A stretch of DNA of 30,504 nt from Pampinifervens sp037481935 (GTDB taxonomy: Bacteria > Aquificota > Aquificia > Aquificales > Aquificaceae): contig NZ_JBJXCT010000014.1 of the NCBI RefSeq assembly GCF_046159715.1, positions 1 through 30,504 on the forward strand. Reading direction: 5' to 3'. Made by a program: the position numbers and the translations under genes. This document shows, in pieces, positions 8,229-16,199 of this stretch. Numbering within the stretch: position 1 is the first letter of the stretch; each line of letters begins with the position of its first letter. The notes under the pieces were generated by a model. The model did not search any database and was not told the DNA's origin. It worked only from the letters and a program-made list of their open reading frames with translations.

Positions 8229-10186
8229 CCTATAAGCTCTCTCCTGAAGGTTTTTCTCATCCTGAACTCCTCTCTTTTGCCCTCGTTCCACTGATGAACT
8301 GGTCTCAGGTAGCCCACAACCCTTGAATACACCTCTGTCTTTGAGCCGCAGTATGGACAGGCTTCATGTTCTCCAGAGATATAGCCATGATTCGGACAGA
8401 CGCTGAAGGTGGGTGTTATGGTAAAGTAGGGAATCCTGTATTTTTCACATACCTTCTTTACAAATCTCTTGAGTGCTTCCACATCTTCTATCCTCTCTCC
8501 AACGAAGAAATGTATAACCGTTCCGCCCGTGTACCTTATCTGAAGCTCCTCCTGATGCTCAAGCACAAGGAATGGGTCGTCGGTGTAGTCAACGGGCAGC
8601 TGGGTGGAGTTTGTGTAGAAGGGCTCTGCACCCTTTCTGTAGTTATCCTCATTTGCCACAAGTATATCAGGGAAGAGTTTTTTATCAAGCCTGGCAAGCC
8701 TATAAGCGGTGGATTCGGCTGGTGTTGCCTCGAAGTTGTAGTTGTTACCAGTCCTTTTTTGAAACTCAAGGAGCTTCTCCCTCATGAAATCAAGAACTCT
8801 TATGGCAAAGTTCCTCCCCTCAGGCTCTGCTATGGAAACACCAAGGAGGTTAAGACACGCCTCGTTCATACCCACAAGACCTATGGTAGAAAAATGATTC
8901 TTCCAATATTGCCCGAATCTGGATTTTATTTCTCTGAGATAAAACTTTGAGTAGGGATATAGTCCCCTATCTGTAAGTTCCTCTAAAACCTCTCTCTTTA
9001 TCTCAAGGCTTTCCATGGCAAGCTCCATAAGCTCAGAAAGCCTCTGGAAAAACTCCTCCTCCGATTTTGACAGGTAACCAATCCTGGGCATATTTACGGT
9101 GACCACACCTATGGAACCTGTGAGAGGGTTTGCCCCAAAGAAGCTGCCACCCTTCCTCTCAAGTTTGCTCAGGTCTAGCCTGAGCCTGCAGCACATACTC
9201 CTCACATCCTCGGGCCTCATCTCAGAGTTAACAAAGTTGGCAAAATAAGGAATACCATACTTTGCGCTCATCTTCCATAAGCCTTCATATACGGGATTTT
9301 CCCAGTCAAAGTCCTTTGTTATGCTGTAGGTGGGTATGGGGAATGTAAAGACCCTTCCCTTGGCATCCCCCTCCAGCATCACCTCAAAAAAGGCTCTGTT
9401 CAGCATATCCACCTCTTCCTGAAACTCACCATATACCGCATCCTTCAGCTCCCCGCCTACGAGAGCAGCCTGCTCCCTGTATATGGGGGATACTTTCAGG
9501 TCAAAAGTTAGGTTTGTAAAAGGCGCCTGAAAGCCAGTTCTTGTGGGAACGTTCAGGTTGTAAACAAACTCCTGAATTGCCTGTTTTACCTGTTCGTAGC
9601 TGAGTCTATCATACCTTATAAAAGGGGCGAGGAGGGTATCAAAGTTGGAAAAGGCCTGAGCCCCTGCAGATTCACCTTGAAGCGTGTAGAGAAAGTTCAC
9701 AATTTGACCGAGGGCGGAGGTGAAGTGCCTCGGAGGTCTGCTCTCAATCTTCCCGGGAACTCCTCTGAAGCCATTGAGCAGAAGGTCCCAGAGGTCCCAC
9801 CCTACACAGTAAACGCTGAGAACCTGAAGGTCATGGATGTGAAAATCACCTCTCAGGTGTGCATCCCTTATTTTTTTCGGATAAACCTTCTCAAGCCAAT
9901 AGGTCCTGCTCACATAAGAGGTTATGTAAAAGTTCAGCCCTTGAAGAGAATAGGTCATGTTGCTGTTTTCCCTTACCTCCCAGTCTTCAAGGTTTATGTA
10001 TCTTTCCACAAGGTTTATGCTGTCCCTTTCAACCACCCATCTCTCATAAGCCTCAAGAAGATTCCTTTCCTGCAGGAATGTGATTAGAGCTTCCCTTGAG
10101 TTCTCCATACCCTTCTCATATAAAAAGGTCTCAAAGTCCTGTTTGATACCAAGGTATTCCACAAACTCTTCCAGAGCACCCACCAT
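8225..10186 (-). CDS. nrdD: Class III anaerobic ribonucleoside-triphosphate reductase
   Basis: Glycyl radical enzyme that reduces ribonucleoside triphosphates to dNTPs without oxygen. The 653-residue length is close to thermophile NrdD proteins. The C-terminus has the Zn site (CPNHG, then CPYCG) followed by the glycyl radical motif RVVGYLRPV with the radical Gly at about 625. A central RSMCCRLRLDL segment lies where substrate-site cysteines are expected. No N-terminal ATP-cone is apparent: the protein starts directly with a short helical lead, as in some thermophile NrdDs. Its stop overlaps the nrdG start, giving an nrdDG pair. Confidence 0.95.
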   Translation of the reverse strand: MVGALEEFVEYLGIKQDFETFLYEKGMENSREALITFLQERNLLEAYERWVVERDSINLVERYINLEDWEVRENSNMTYSLQGLNFYITSYVSRTYWLEKVYPKKIRDAHLRGDFHIHDLQVLSVYCVGWDLWDLLLNGFRGVPGKIESRPPRHFTSALGQIVNFLYTLQGESAGAQAFSNFDTLLAPFIRYDRLSYEQVKQAIQEFVYNLNVPTRTGFQAPFTNLTFDLKVSPIYREQAALVGGELKDAVYGEFQEEVDMLNRAFFEVMLEGDAKGRVFTFPIPTYSITKDFDWENPVYEGLWKMSAKYGIPYFANFVNSEMRPEDVRSMCCRLRLDLSKLERKGGSFFGANPLTGSIGVVTVNMPRIGYLSKSEEEFFQRLSELMELAMESLEIKREVLEELTDRGLYPYSKFYLREIKSRFGQYWKNHFSTIGLVGMNEACLNLLGVSIAEPEGRNFAIRVLDFMREKLLEFQKRTGNNYNFEATPAESTAYRLARLDKKLFPDILVANEDNYRKGAEPFYTNSTQLPVDYTDDPFLVLEHQEELQIRYTGGTVIHFFVGERIEDVEALKRFVKKVCEKYRIPYFTITPTFSVCPNHGYISGEHEACPYCGSKTEVYSRVVGYLRPVHQWNEGKREEFRMRKTFRRELIG

Positions 10187-10204
10187 TGGTCTTAATATAT
10201 GCCT

Positions 10205-10285
10205 CTAAAAGAGAATTAAATAAAGCACAAGTGCAAAAGCCACGCAAAGGGCGCAGGCTATAAGAAATCTTATGAGCTTCCCAAT
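10205..10285 (-). CDS. Possible 26-residue single-helix membrane peptide with AUU start
   Basis: In the gap between nuoG and nrdD a minus-strand frame reads I/M-GKLIRF, then a hydrophobic run (LIACALCVAFALVLYLILF) to a TAG at 10205-10207. The N-terminal Lys and Arg followed by about 20 hydrophobic residues is the pattern of a one-helix membrane peptide. No ATG, GTG or TTG is available in frame, but an ATT codon at 10285-10283 sits exactly 7 nt after GGAGG. It overlaps the end of nuoG by 16 nt and ends 18 nt before nrdD. AUU starts are rare (infC and pcnB in E. coli), so this is a plausible but unproven gene; I do not recognise the peptide. Confidence 0.35.
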   Translation of the reverse strand: MGKLIRFLIACALCVAFALVLYLILF

Positions 10286-12150
10286 CTGAGCACCTCCATA
10301 ACCGCAGTGTTTTTCTCATACAGTCTTGTAAGGTTTTCGCTCCTTCTCGTTATCCAGTTGCTTCTGTAGAGGTGGACCTCTCTGCGAATCTGCTGAGGCC
10401 CTCCCTTGAGGACCACAGGCTCCTTCTCTGCCTCTGGTATGTAATCAAGGAGGTTTCTGAGAAATTCCGTGTGGTTGAAGGCTTTCTGTAAAAACCTCCG
10501 GGTTTTTACTTCACCCATTAGGGTTTCAACAGTTCCCTCAAGCTCACCGATCATAGCCATGGGAATCCTTATCTGTGCATACTGGGCAATCCCATCCTCA
10601 AAGGGTGAGAAGACCACAAGATGCTCAAGACCATCAAAGACCTTTTCAAGCTCTTCTATCCTTATATAATCCGTCAGGTCTTCACCGAAGATTATGAGGT
10701 TTTTCGCCTTCTGGAGAGCACTGGAAGGGCTTGAAAGCCAGTCAAGGGGTATATGTTTTATAAGTCCAAGAAAGTTGCTGTCGTGCAAAAGCAAGAGCTT
10801 AAAGCCCTTTTCCCCACAGATTTTTTTCAGATATGTTCCCCATTCTGCTGCTTCATATGGTTGCATGCCCACGGCGTTAAACACCATAACACCTCTGCCT
10901 TCAAGCTTTTCAAGGTGGTCTTTTTCAATAAGAACGGGGTTAAACTTTGAGTCTCTCTGCACCTTGCCTATCTTGTAGACTTTCCCCCTTGTGTAATAGG
11001 AAAGAACGGGTGCAGTTGAGGTTATATCTTCGCCTATGAAGACATAAAAGTCTGCATCTTTGATTTCCTCCATGCTTACGGGTTTGTACTCTCCGTAGTT
11101 CTCAAGGAAAGGCATCAGGTCAAAGGAGAGTGTGGAGCTTACCATAATGCCTGTCCTTTTTACCAGCTCCCTTAATAGGCTGTAGTCTTCCTCTGTCATG
11201 TAGGAGGAAAGGAGGATCAGAGTTTCTTCTGGCTTCCCCTTCATTATCATAGAGAGGAAATTGGCTACGTTACCACTGGTCTCCTCCCTGCCAAACATAC
11301 TTGGAGACCTGAGCCTTTCGTGATTGAGCACATCATAGCCAAAGAAGGCTTTTGCACATATGTTTAACTCGTCGGTGGGCTTTGTCCTGTAAACCTTCTC
11401 CTTTGACCTCCAGTCACCCGTGCCATACTCTACCTGAATTTCACATCCCACAGGGCATATGTTACAGATGGTCTTATCTCTTTTCAAAAGCCAGCTCCTC
11501 GTCCAGTACTTGAAGGGCTTGGATATTATGGCACCTACAGGACAGACATAAACGCACAGACCGCACATTTCACACATGGAAGTATCCATGGGTCTCAGGG
11601 TTGGAGCTATGTTTGCCTGAAACCCCCTCTCTTCCACATAGAGGGCATGGGCGCCGTTCACATCATCACAGGCTCTAGTGCACCTGTAGCACACTACACA
11701 CCTGTTGGAATAATACTCTAAAAAGTCGCTCTCCCAGTCCAGCTGATGTCTCTCCTTTTCAAGGGCAGAAACGGGCACTACCTGCTTCTGCGGACCGAAG
11801 AGGGCTCCGTAGTTCTGAAGGTCACACTCTCCAGCCTTGTCGCATATGGGGCAATCAAGGGGATGTCTGGTCATAAAGGCCTGAAGAAGATACTTCTGGT
11901 TTTCCTTCACCACTGGGTGCTGGATGGATATGGACATACCTTCTTCTGGGTATACGTTGCATGATGTCATGAGCCTTCCCGTCTTTTCGTTGTAGACAAC
12001 GCACATTCTACAGGCGCCGATAATCTTAAGGCGTGGATGGTAGCAGAAGTAAGGAAGGTTTATACCAAGGTCAAGCAAGTTCTGAAGAAGAGGTTTGCTT
12101 CTGTCCACCTCATACTCTATGCCGTCAACGTATATCTTTGCTCTGCTCAT
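10270..12150 (-). CDS. nuoG: NADH-quinone oxidoreductase subunit G (iron-sulfur subunit)
   Basis: Electron-transfer subunit of the peripheral arm of complex I. The protein is 626 residues. The N-terminal 2Fe-2S ferredoxin domain has cysteines at 36, 47, 50 and 64. It is followed by the His-Cys3 site (H96, C100, C103, C109), two 4Fe-4S motifs (C151/C154/C157 with C203; C193/C196/C199 with C161), and an extra CxxCxxxC at 229-236 with a cysteine near 265, matching the N7-type cluster of some NuoG proteins. The remaining part is a shortened molybdopterin-oxidoreductase-like domain. AGGAGGAG precedes the ATG. No other nuo gene is present. A diaphorase-type subunit of a hydrogenase is a weaker alternative, since that would usually be much shorter. 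Confidence 0.87.
   Translation of the reverse strand: MSRAKIYVDGIEYEVDRSKPLLQNLLDLGINLPYFCYHPRLKIIGACRMCVVYNEKTGRLMTSCNVYPEEGMSISIQHPVVKENQKYLLQAFMTRHPLDCPICDKAGECDLQNYGALFGPQKQVVPVSALEKERHQLDWESDFLEYYSNRCVVCYRCTRACDDVNGAHALYVEERGFQANIAPTLRPMDTSMCEMCGLCVYVCPVGAIISKPFKYWTRSWLLKRDKTICNICPVGCEIQVEYGTGDWRSKEKVYRTKPTDELNICAKAFFGYDVLNHERLRSPSMFGREETSGNVANFLSMIMKGKPEETLILLSSYMTEEDYSLLRELVKRTGIMVSSTLSFDLMPFLENYGEYKPVSMEEIKDADFYVFIGEDITSTAPVLSYYTRGKVYKIGKVQRDSKFNPVLIEKDHLEKLEGRGVMVFNAVGMQPYEAAEWGTYLKKICGEKGFKLLLLHDSNFLGLIKHIPLDWLSSPSSALQKAKNLIIFGEDLTDYIRIEELEKVFDGLEHLVVFSPFEDGIAQYAQIRIPMAMIGELEGTVETLMGEVKTRRFLQKAFNHTEFLRNLLDYIPEAEKEPVVLKGGPQQIRREVHLYRSNWITRRSENLTRLYEKNTAVMEVLRLGSS
10293..10297 (-). 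promoter_or_regulatory. Shine-Dalgarno-like site inside the end of nuoG
   Basis: GGAGG (plus strand CCTCC) occurs within the last codons of nuoG, 7 nt before the ATT of the possible 26-residue peptide. It has no other start codon to serve at a fitting distance. Confidence 0.35.
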
Positions 12151-13018
12151 ACTCTACTCCTCCTTCAACATGAATTAGGTAAATATCATCCTTTGACTTG
12201 GCTACCCCAATTTTGCCCTTTCCAGACCTTTTAGCCTTATACATGGCTTCATCTGCCCTCTTTATTACGTCTTTAAAGCTACTATCCTCTCTGAGGGACT
12301 GGGTCAGCCCTATACTTACTGAAATAGGAAAAATAAGCTGTATCTGTTCCACACACCTGAGCAGTCTCATAGCCGCATGTTCGCTTGCATCAAGGCTCGT
12401 GTTGGGTAGAATAACGAGAAACTCATCCCCACCATACCTGCAAGCAACATCTGATGACCTTACCATTACCCTAAGACATGCAGATATCTTTTCTATGGCT
12501 CTATCTCCCATAATATGCCCATACCTATCGTTTATCTCCTTGAGATTGTCAATGTCTATAAACATAAGTCCAAAGGGTTGCCCGTACCTGGTCCAGAGGG
12601 TAAAGCTCTTTTCAAGGAAGCTTTCCGCAAACTTCCTGTTATACAGACCGGATACAGAATCTATAATGCTTGACCTGAGTATGTCCACATTGGTTATGTT
12701 TATAACACTCTCCCAGTATATGCCGCCCATGGGCACCTTTCCATAGCTTCTTATATAGTTTTCATAGTCTATGCTTATTATGTCTGTGTCTACAACCTTG
12801 TCGTATACAGGACATTTAATGCCCTTCTGATAGCAGGGCTCTTCAAAACCGTATAAAACCTTGTAACACTTTTTACCTATAACTTCACCAAACATCTTCT
12901 TTGCAGTAGAATTTAAGGCTATTAGATTATAGGATGAATCAATTATAACTGATGGTATAAAATTTTTTAATTCTTGCTCTTTAAGTTCCTGAATTTCTTC
13001 GTTTTTTAAATTTTTCAT
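12125..13018 (-). CDS. PAS-GGDEF diguanylate cyclase
   Basis: Probably makes cyclic di-GMP from GTP. The 297-residue protein starts with a short coiled lead and a PAS-like domain (about 18-115) holding Cys51, Cys62 and Cys69 in the arrangement CYK...PCY...CP seen in a PAS subtype. A GGDEF domain follows (about 120-280) with an intact GGDEF signature at 196-200 and the inhibitory RxxD site (R187 to D190) exactly five residues before it, so the enzyme is expected to be active and feedback inhibited. There is no membrane segment, so it is cytoplasmic. It follows the HTH/NosL-like gene by 9 nt and overlaps nuoG by 26 nt. The Cys-bearing PAS suggests redox or metal sensing (inference). Confidence 0.9.
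   Translation of the reverse strand: MKNLKNEEIQELKEQELKNFIPSVIIDSSYNLIALNSTAKKMFGEVIGKKCYKVLYGFEEPCYQKGIKCPVYDKVVDTDIISIDYENYIRSYGKVPMGGIYWESVINITNVDILRSSIIDSVSGLYNRKFAESFLEKSFTLWTRYGQPFGLMFIDIDNLKEINDRYGHIMGDRAIEKISACLRVMVRSSDVACRYGGDEFLVILPNTSLDASEHAAMRLLRCVEQIQLIFPISVSIGLTQSLREDSSFKDVIKRADEAMYKAKRSGKGKIGVAKSKDDIYLIHVEGGVEYEQSKDIR
12157..12164 (-). promoter_or_regulatory. Shine-Dalgarno site of nuoG
   Basis: AGGAGGAG (plus strand CTCCTCCT) ends 6 nt before the ATG at 12150 and lies inside the 3' end of the diguanylate cyclase gene. It confirms the nuoG start despite the 26-nt overlap. Confidence 0.75.
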
Positions 13019-13027
13019 ACCATAACC

Positions 13028-13603
13028 TCATAGATTTATTTTAACTACAGAACCCCTTTTCATCAGATGTGCAATGCCCTCAACTGCACCCTCAAAATCC
13101 ATCACCATGCCCCCAAAGCCTCTGGCAAACTTCTCAGCGTCCTCCTTATTTGCAAAGGCTATTGCGGATGGAGAACAGCATGGCATGGCAGAAGAGCCAA
13201 CCACATACCATGCGGAAAAACAGCTGAGGGGTCTGCAATTTATAAAGTCCCATGTCATACAGGATTCAATATCTTCCTCCCTTATGTTCTTGTAAAGCAA
13301 TAATCCACAATGAGCACAGCAGGCTCTTATAATCCTCCCTCTTTTGAGCCTGTAAGTGAATTCAAGCCTCTTCTCTATGGGTTTTGTGCAGTAGGCACAG
13401 GAGGGCATAGCCTCTTCTATTGCTTCTCCAGCCTCTTCTCTCAGAAGCAGCTCCCCATGTTTTCTTACAATCCTCCCCTCCTTCTCAAGCTCCCTCACAT
13501 CCCTGTATATGGTCATCAGCGATACCCCAAAGTGTTGAGCGAGGGCTTTGACGCTTCTATAGCCCTGGGGTATGAGCTCTATTATCTGCTCCTTTCTGTC
13601 CAT
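13028..13603 (-). CDS. DeoR-type HTH regulator fused to a Cys-rich NosL-like domain
   Basis: The protein is 191 residues from the preferred ATG at 13603 (an upstream ATG at 13630 would overlap pyrB). Residues 1-50 form a DeoR-type winged helix: SVKALAQHFGVSLMTIYRDV, then KEGRIVRKHG. The rest holds ten cysteines in pairs (CAYC, CCAHCG, NCRPLSC, MPCCSPS), and the segment WYVVGSSAMPCCSPSAIAFA followed by a DAEKFARGFGG stretch resembles NosL, the copper-binding accessory protein of nitrous oxide reductase. The architecture suggests a metal-sensing (perhaps copper) repressor or activator. It heads the minus-strand cluster. The 20-nt gap to divergent pyrB means any promoters must overlap the coding ends. 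The domain calls are by pattern; the ligand is inferred. Confidence 0.7.
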   Translation of the reverse strand: MDRKEQIIELIPQGYRSVKALAQHFGVSLMTIYRDVRELEKEGRIVRKHGELLLREEAGEAIEEAMPSCAYCTKPIEKRLEFTYRLKRGRIIRACCAHCGLLLYKNIREEDIESCMTWDFINCRPLSCFSAWYVVGSSAMPCCSPSAIAFANKEDAEKFARGFGGMVMDFEGAVEGIAHLMKRGSVVKINL

Positions 13604-13623
13604 GTTAAAATTATATTCCCGAA

Positions 13624-14511
13624 ATGTCAAAGCACCTAATCTCTGTGAGAGACCTCAGTAGAGAGGATATTCACAAACTTAAATTCCTCTCTGAAAGATT
13701 TAGCAGGGGTGAGAGAGAAAGTCTTGAGGGTGATGTAGCTCTTCTTTTTCTTGAAAGTTCTACAAGGACGCGTTTTTCCTTTGAGAAGGCCTGTAGACTT
13801 CTCGGGCTCAGAACTTACTATGCAGGCAGAGGGGAAAGTTCAATAGAAAAGGGGGAGAGCTTTCGCGATACTGTCAGAAGTCTTCATGCTCTTGGCTTCA
13901 AGACTATTGTCTTCAGAATCCCTTATGTTCTCTTCCCCTATGAAGATTATATGAAAGAGAGCATAAGCCTTATAAACGCCGGAGACGGAACCCATCAACA
14001 TCCCACCCAGGGGCTCATTGACCTTTTTACAGCCCAGGAAGTCCTCGGGTCTTTGGAGGGCAGGAGGGTGGTGTATGTGGGGGACATACTTCACAGCCGG
14101 GTCTTTCGTTCTGGGTCCTATCTTCTTAACCTTTATGGGGCGGAGATTGGGGTTTGCGGTCCGAGAACTCTTATACCCTCAGACCTTTCACCCTTCGGTG
14201 TGAAGCGTGTATTTGATAGCGTTGATGAAGCAATTGAATGGGCTGACCTGTGCATCTGGCTCCGCCTTCAGGAAGAGAGATTCAGGGAAAACTTTATAGC
14301 AAGCAAGGAGAGCTACTTTTTACAGTTTGGGCTCACCAGAGAAAGATACAAAAAGCTTAAGGGCTACTTTATGCATCCTGGGCCGGTGAACCTCTACGTG
14401 GATATTGACAGTGAGTTGCTTTATTCGGACAAGTCCCTTATTATGAGGCAGGTTGAAAAGGGGCTTTATGTGAGGATGGCAGTCCTTTACTGGGCTCTCA
14501 GGGATGGCTAA
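13624..14511 (+). CDS. pyrB: Aspartate carbamoyltransferase catalytic chain
   Basis: Joins carbamoyl phosphate and aspartate to carbamoyl aspartate in pyrimidine synthesis. The 295-residue protein is slightly shorter than usual. The carbamoyl phosphate motif SSTRTRFSFE is at 45-54, EKGES (80s loop) at 75-79, HQHPTQGLIDLF at 124-135, and the late MHPGPVN segment near the C-terminus. These fit PyrB rather than ornithine carbamoyltransferase (no HCLP-type motif). No pyrI is adjacent. It starts 20 nt from the divergent HTH/NosL-like gene with no clear Shine-Dalgarno. Its stop overlaps the coaBC start by 8 nt. Confidence 0.95.
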   Translation: MSKHLISVRDLSREDIHKLKFLSERFSRGERESLEGDVALLFLESSTRTRFSFEKACRLLGLRTYYAGRGESSIEKGESFRDTVRSLHALGFKTIVFRIPYVLFPYEDYMKESISLINAGDGTHQHPTQGLIDLFTAQEVLGSLEGRRVVYVGDILHSRVFRSGSYLLNLYGAEIGVCGPRTLIPSDLSPFGVKRVFDSVDEAIEWADLCIWLRLQEERFRENFIASKESYFLQFGLTRERYKKLKGYFMHPGPVNLYVDIDSELLYSDKSLIMRQVEKGLYVRMAVLYWALRDG

Positions 14512-15670
14512 GATACTTCTGGGAGTAAGCTCAAGCATAGCCATATACAGAGCCTGTGAGTTGGTGAGGGAGCTGGTAAAGTCTGGACATCAGGTCAGGG
14601 TTGTCATGTCTCCCTTCTCTGAAAGGTTCATAAGCAGGCTCACCTTTCAGGCTCTTTCTGGAAACAGAGCCTATGTGGATTGGGAGGACGACCCCCTTCT
14701 TCATATAAACCTCCCCAGGTGGTCGGACCTGTTTCTTGTGGCACCCTGCAGTATAAATACCCTTTCAAAGATAGCATTGGGCATAGGGGACAATCTTCTT
14801 ACCACCTGTGCCCTCTCTCACAAGGGCACTCTGATGCTCGCCCCTGCGGGGAATGTGGAGATGTATAAGAATCCTGCAGTGCAGGAAAACATCAAAAGGC
14901 TTAAAGACAGAGGCGTCATCATAATTGAACCGGAGGAGGGAAAGCTCCTGTGTGAGGAGGAAGGACAGGGAAGGCTTGCCTCTCTGGAAAGGCTCTTAGA
15001 CTGGGTTGAGTATGCCTTGAGACCCAAACTCCTTGAAGGTAAGAGGGTTCTCATAACCGCAGGGTCCACAAGGGAGTTTATAGATTCTGTGAGGTTTATA
15101 TCCAACCTCTCAAGTGGTCTTATGGGCTTCTCTCTTGCGAGGGTTTTCAGGTGGTATGGGGCTCAGGTTAAGGTGGTGGCAGGCTTTACCACCGCAGAGG
15201 AGCCTCCAGAGGTGGAGGTCATAAGGGTTGTCTCTGCGCAGGATATGTTTGAGAGGGTAATGCACCTCAAAGACTGGGCTGATATAGTGGTCATGAATGC
15301 GGCGGTAGCGGACTACAGACCGTCTGAAGTTTATGGAGGAAAGCTAAAAAAGCGTGAAAGGTTTACCCTTGAGCTGGTGAAAAACCCCGATATACTTGCT
15401 GAGCTGGGAAGGTCAGAGGGGGATAAGTTTCTGGTAGGCTTTGCGCTGGAAGAGAGGGAAAGACTAGAGGGAAACGCTCTGAAAAAACTTCAAGAAAAGA
15501 ACCTTGACCTGATTGTGGCAAACCCACTGGAAAGTATGGGTTCAGAAACTTACGAGGGAAGGCTATTCTTTAGAGATGGAAGGAGACTTGATATAAAAGC
15601 TGGAAGAAAGCTCGAAGCCAGTGAGTTGATAGTGAAAGAGCTGATAAAGACCCTCCTTAAAGCCCCTTAA
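14504..15670 (+). CDS. coaBC: Bifunctional phosphopantothenoylcysteine decarboxylase / phosphopantothenate-cysteine ligase
   Basis: Makes 4'-phosphopantetheine for coenzyme A. The 388-residue protein has an N-terminal flavin-dependent CoaC domain (SSSIA at 9-13, catalytic His67, Cys150 in the substrate flap) and a C-terminal CoaB domain beginning near 185 (ITAGSTREFIDSVRFISNLS, then NAAVADYRP and GGKLKKR). Two CoaC motifs deviate: the usual APAxANT reads APCSINT at 80-86 and the usual PAMN reads PAGN at 114-117, though Asn85 and Asn117 are kept. It overlaps pyrB by 8 nt, and its 3' end overlaps the convergent Uma2 gene by 14 bp. Confidence 0.93.
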   Translation: MAKILLGVSSSIAIYRACELVRELVKSGHQVRVVMSPFSERFISRLTFQALSGNRAYVDWEDDPLLHINLPRWSDLFLVAPCSINTLSKIALGIGDNLLTTCALSHKGTLMLAPAGNVEMYKNPAVQENIKRLKDRGVIIIEPEEGKLLCEEEGQGRLASLERLLDWVEYALRPKLLEGKRVLITAGSTREFIDSVRFISNLSSGLMGFSLARVFRWYGAQVKVVAGFTTAEEPPEVEVIRVVSAQDMFERVMHLKDWADIVVMNAAVADYRPSEVYGGKLKKRERFTLELVKNPDILAELGRSEGDKFLVGFALEERERLEGNALKKLQEKNLDLIVANPLESMGSETYEGRLFFRDGRRLDIKAGRKLEASELIVKELIKTLLKAP

Positions 15671-16199
15671 AGACTTCCTCCACCTCCAGCTCAAAGCCCT
15701 TGAGAGCCTTTGACCTTACTTTGCCCTTTTCTACGGCGGATGAGAAAAGCTCATAACCTTCTGGACTCAATGTGTATACGATTATGGCTTTCTCAAGGGG
15801 AAAGACTATCCAGTATTCCTGAACTCCGTTCCTTTCGTATATCTTCATCTTGTCAGTAAGGTCTCTGATAAGGGTAGAAGGGGAGACAACCTCCACCAAA
15901 AGGTCAGGTGCACCCTGTATGTTTTTCCCTATCCTGCCAGCGTCTGAGACAAAGACTATGTCCGGCTGCAGAACATTACCTTCATCCAACACCACATCAA
16001 TCGGGGAGAAAACAACTTTACCCAGCCTACTCTCCTCTGAGTAAAGCCTCATGGGGATAAAGATTCTCGCCACTACCTCCTGATGCACAAAGCTTGGTGC
16101 GGGCATCTCATAAACCTCCCCATCAATGAGCTCTACTCTGGACTCTTCGGGATAGAGTTTGAAGAACTCCTCTGTGGTAAGTTTTGTCTTGACTTCCAT
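15657..16199 (-). CDS. Uma2-family (DUF820) PD-(D/E)XK protein, copy 2
   Basis: A 180-residue protein of the Uma2/DUF820 family, which has a PD-(D/E)XK nuclease fold and no firmly known role; the family is expanded in cyanobacteria and some thermophiles. Visible are the N-terminal LTTEEFFKLYPEESRVELI and GEVYEMPAPS segments, QPDIVFVSD, the acidic core DLLVEVVSPST, and the NGVQEYWIVFP segment. It is closely similar throughout to the gene just upstream (15657-16199 versus 16199-16744), a tandem duplication. The start is ATG at 16199, overlapping the upstream TGA by one base; an in-frame GTG one codon earlier is possible. Confidence 0.82.
   Translation of the reverse strand: MEVKTKLTTEEFFKLYPEESRVELIDGEVYEMPAPSFVHQEVVARIFIPMRLYSEESRLGKVVFSPIDVVLDEGNVLQPDIVFVSDAGRIGKNIQGAPDLLVEVVSPSTLIRDLTDKMKIYERNGVQEYWIVFPLEKAIIVYTLSPEGYELFSSAVEKGKVRSKALKGFELEVEEVFKGL

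Noticed and set aside
8366..8950. A 194-codon plus-strand frame opposite nrdD
   Set aside because: It is the antisense shadow of a strongly conserved enzyme with full-length motifs on the other strand.
10131..10319. A 62-codon minus-strand frame over the nuoG-nrdD gap
   Set aside because: It overlaps both neighbours, has mixed non-family sequence and no ribosome-binding site at its start; the shorter hydrophobic frame fits the gap better.
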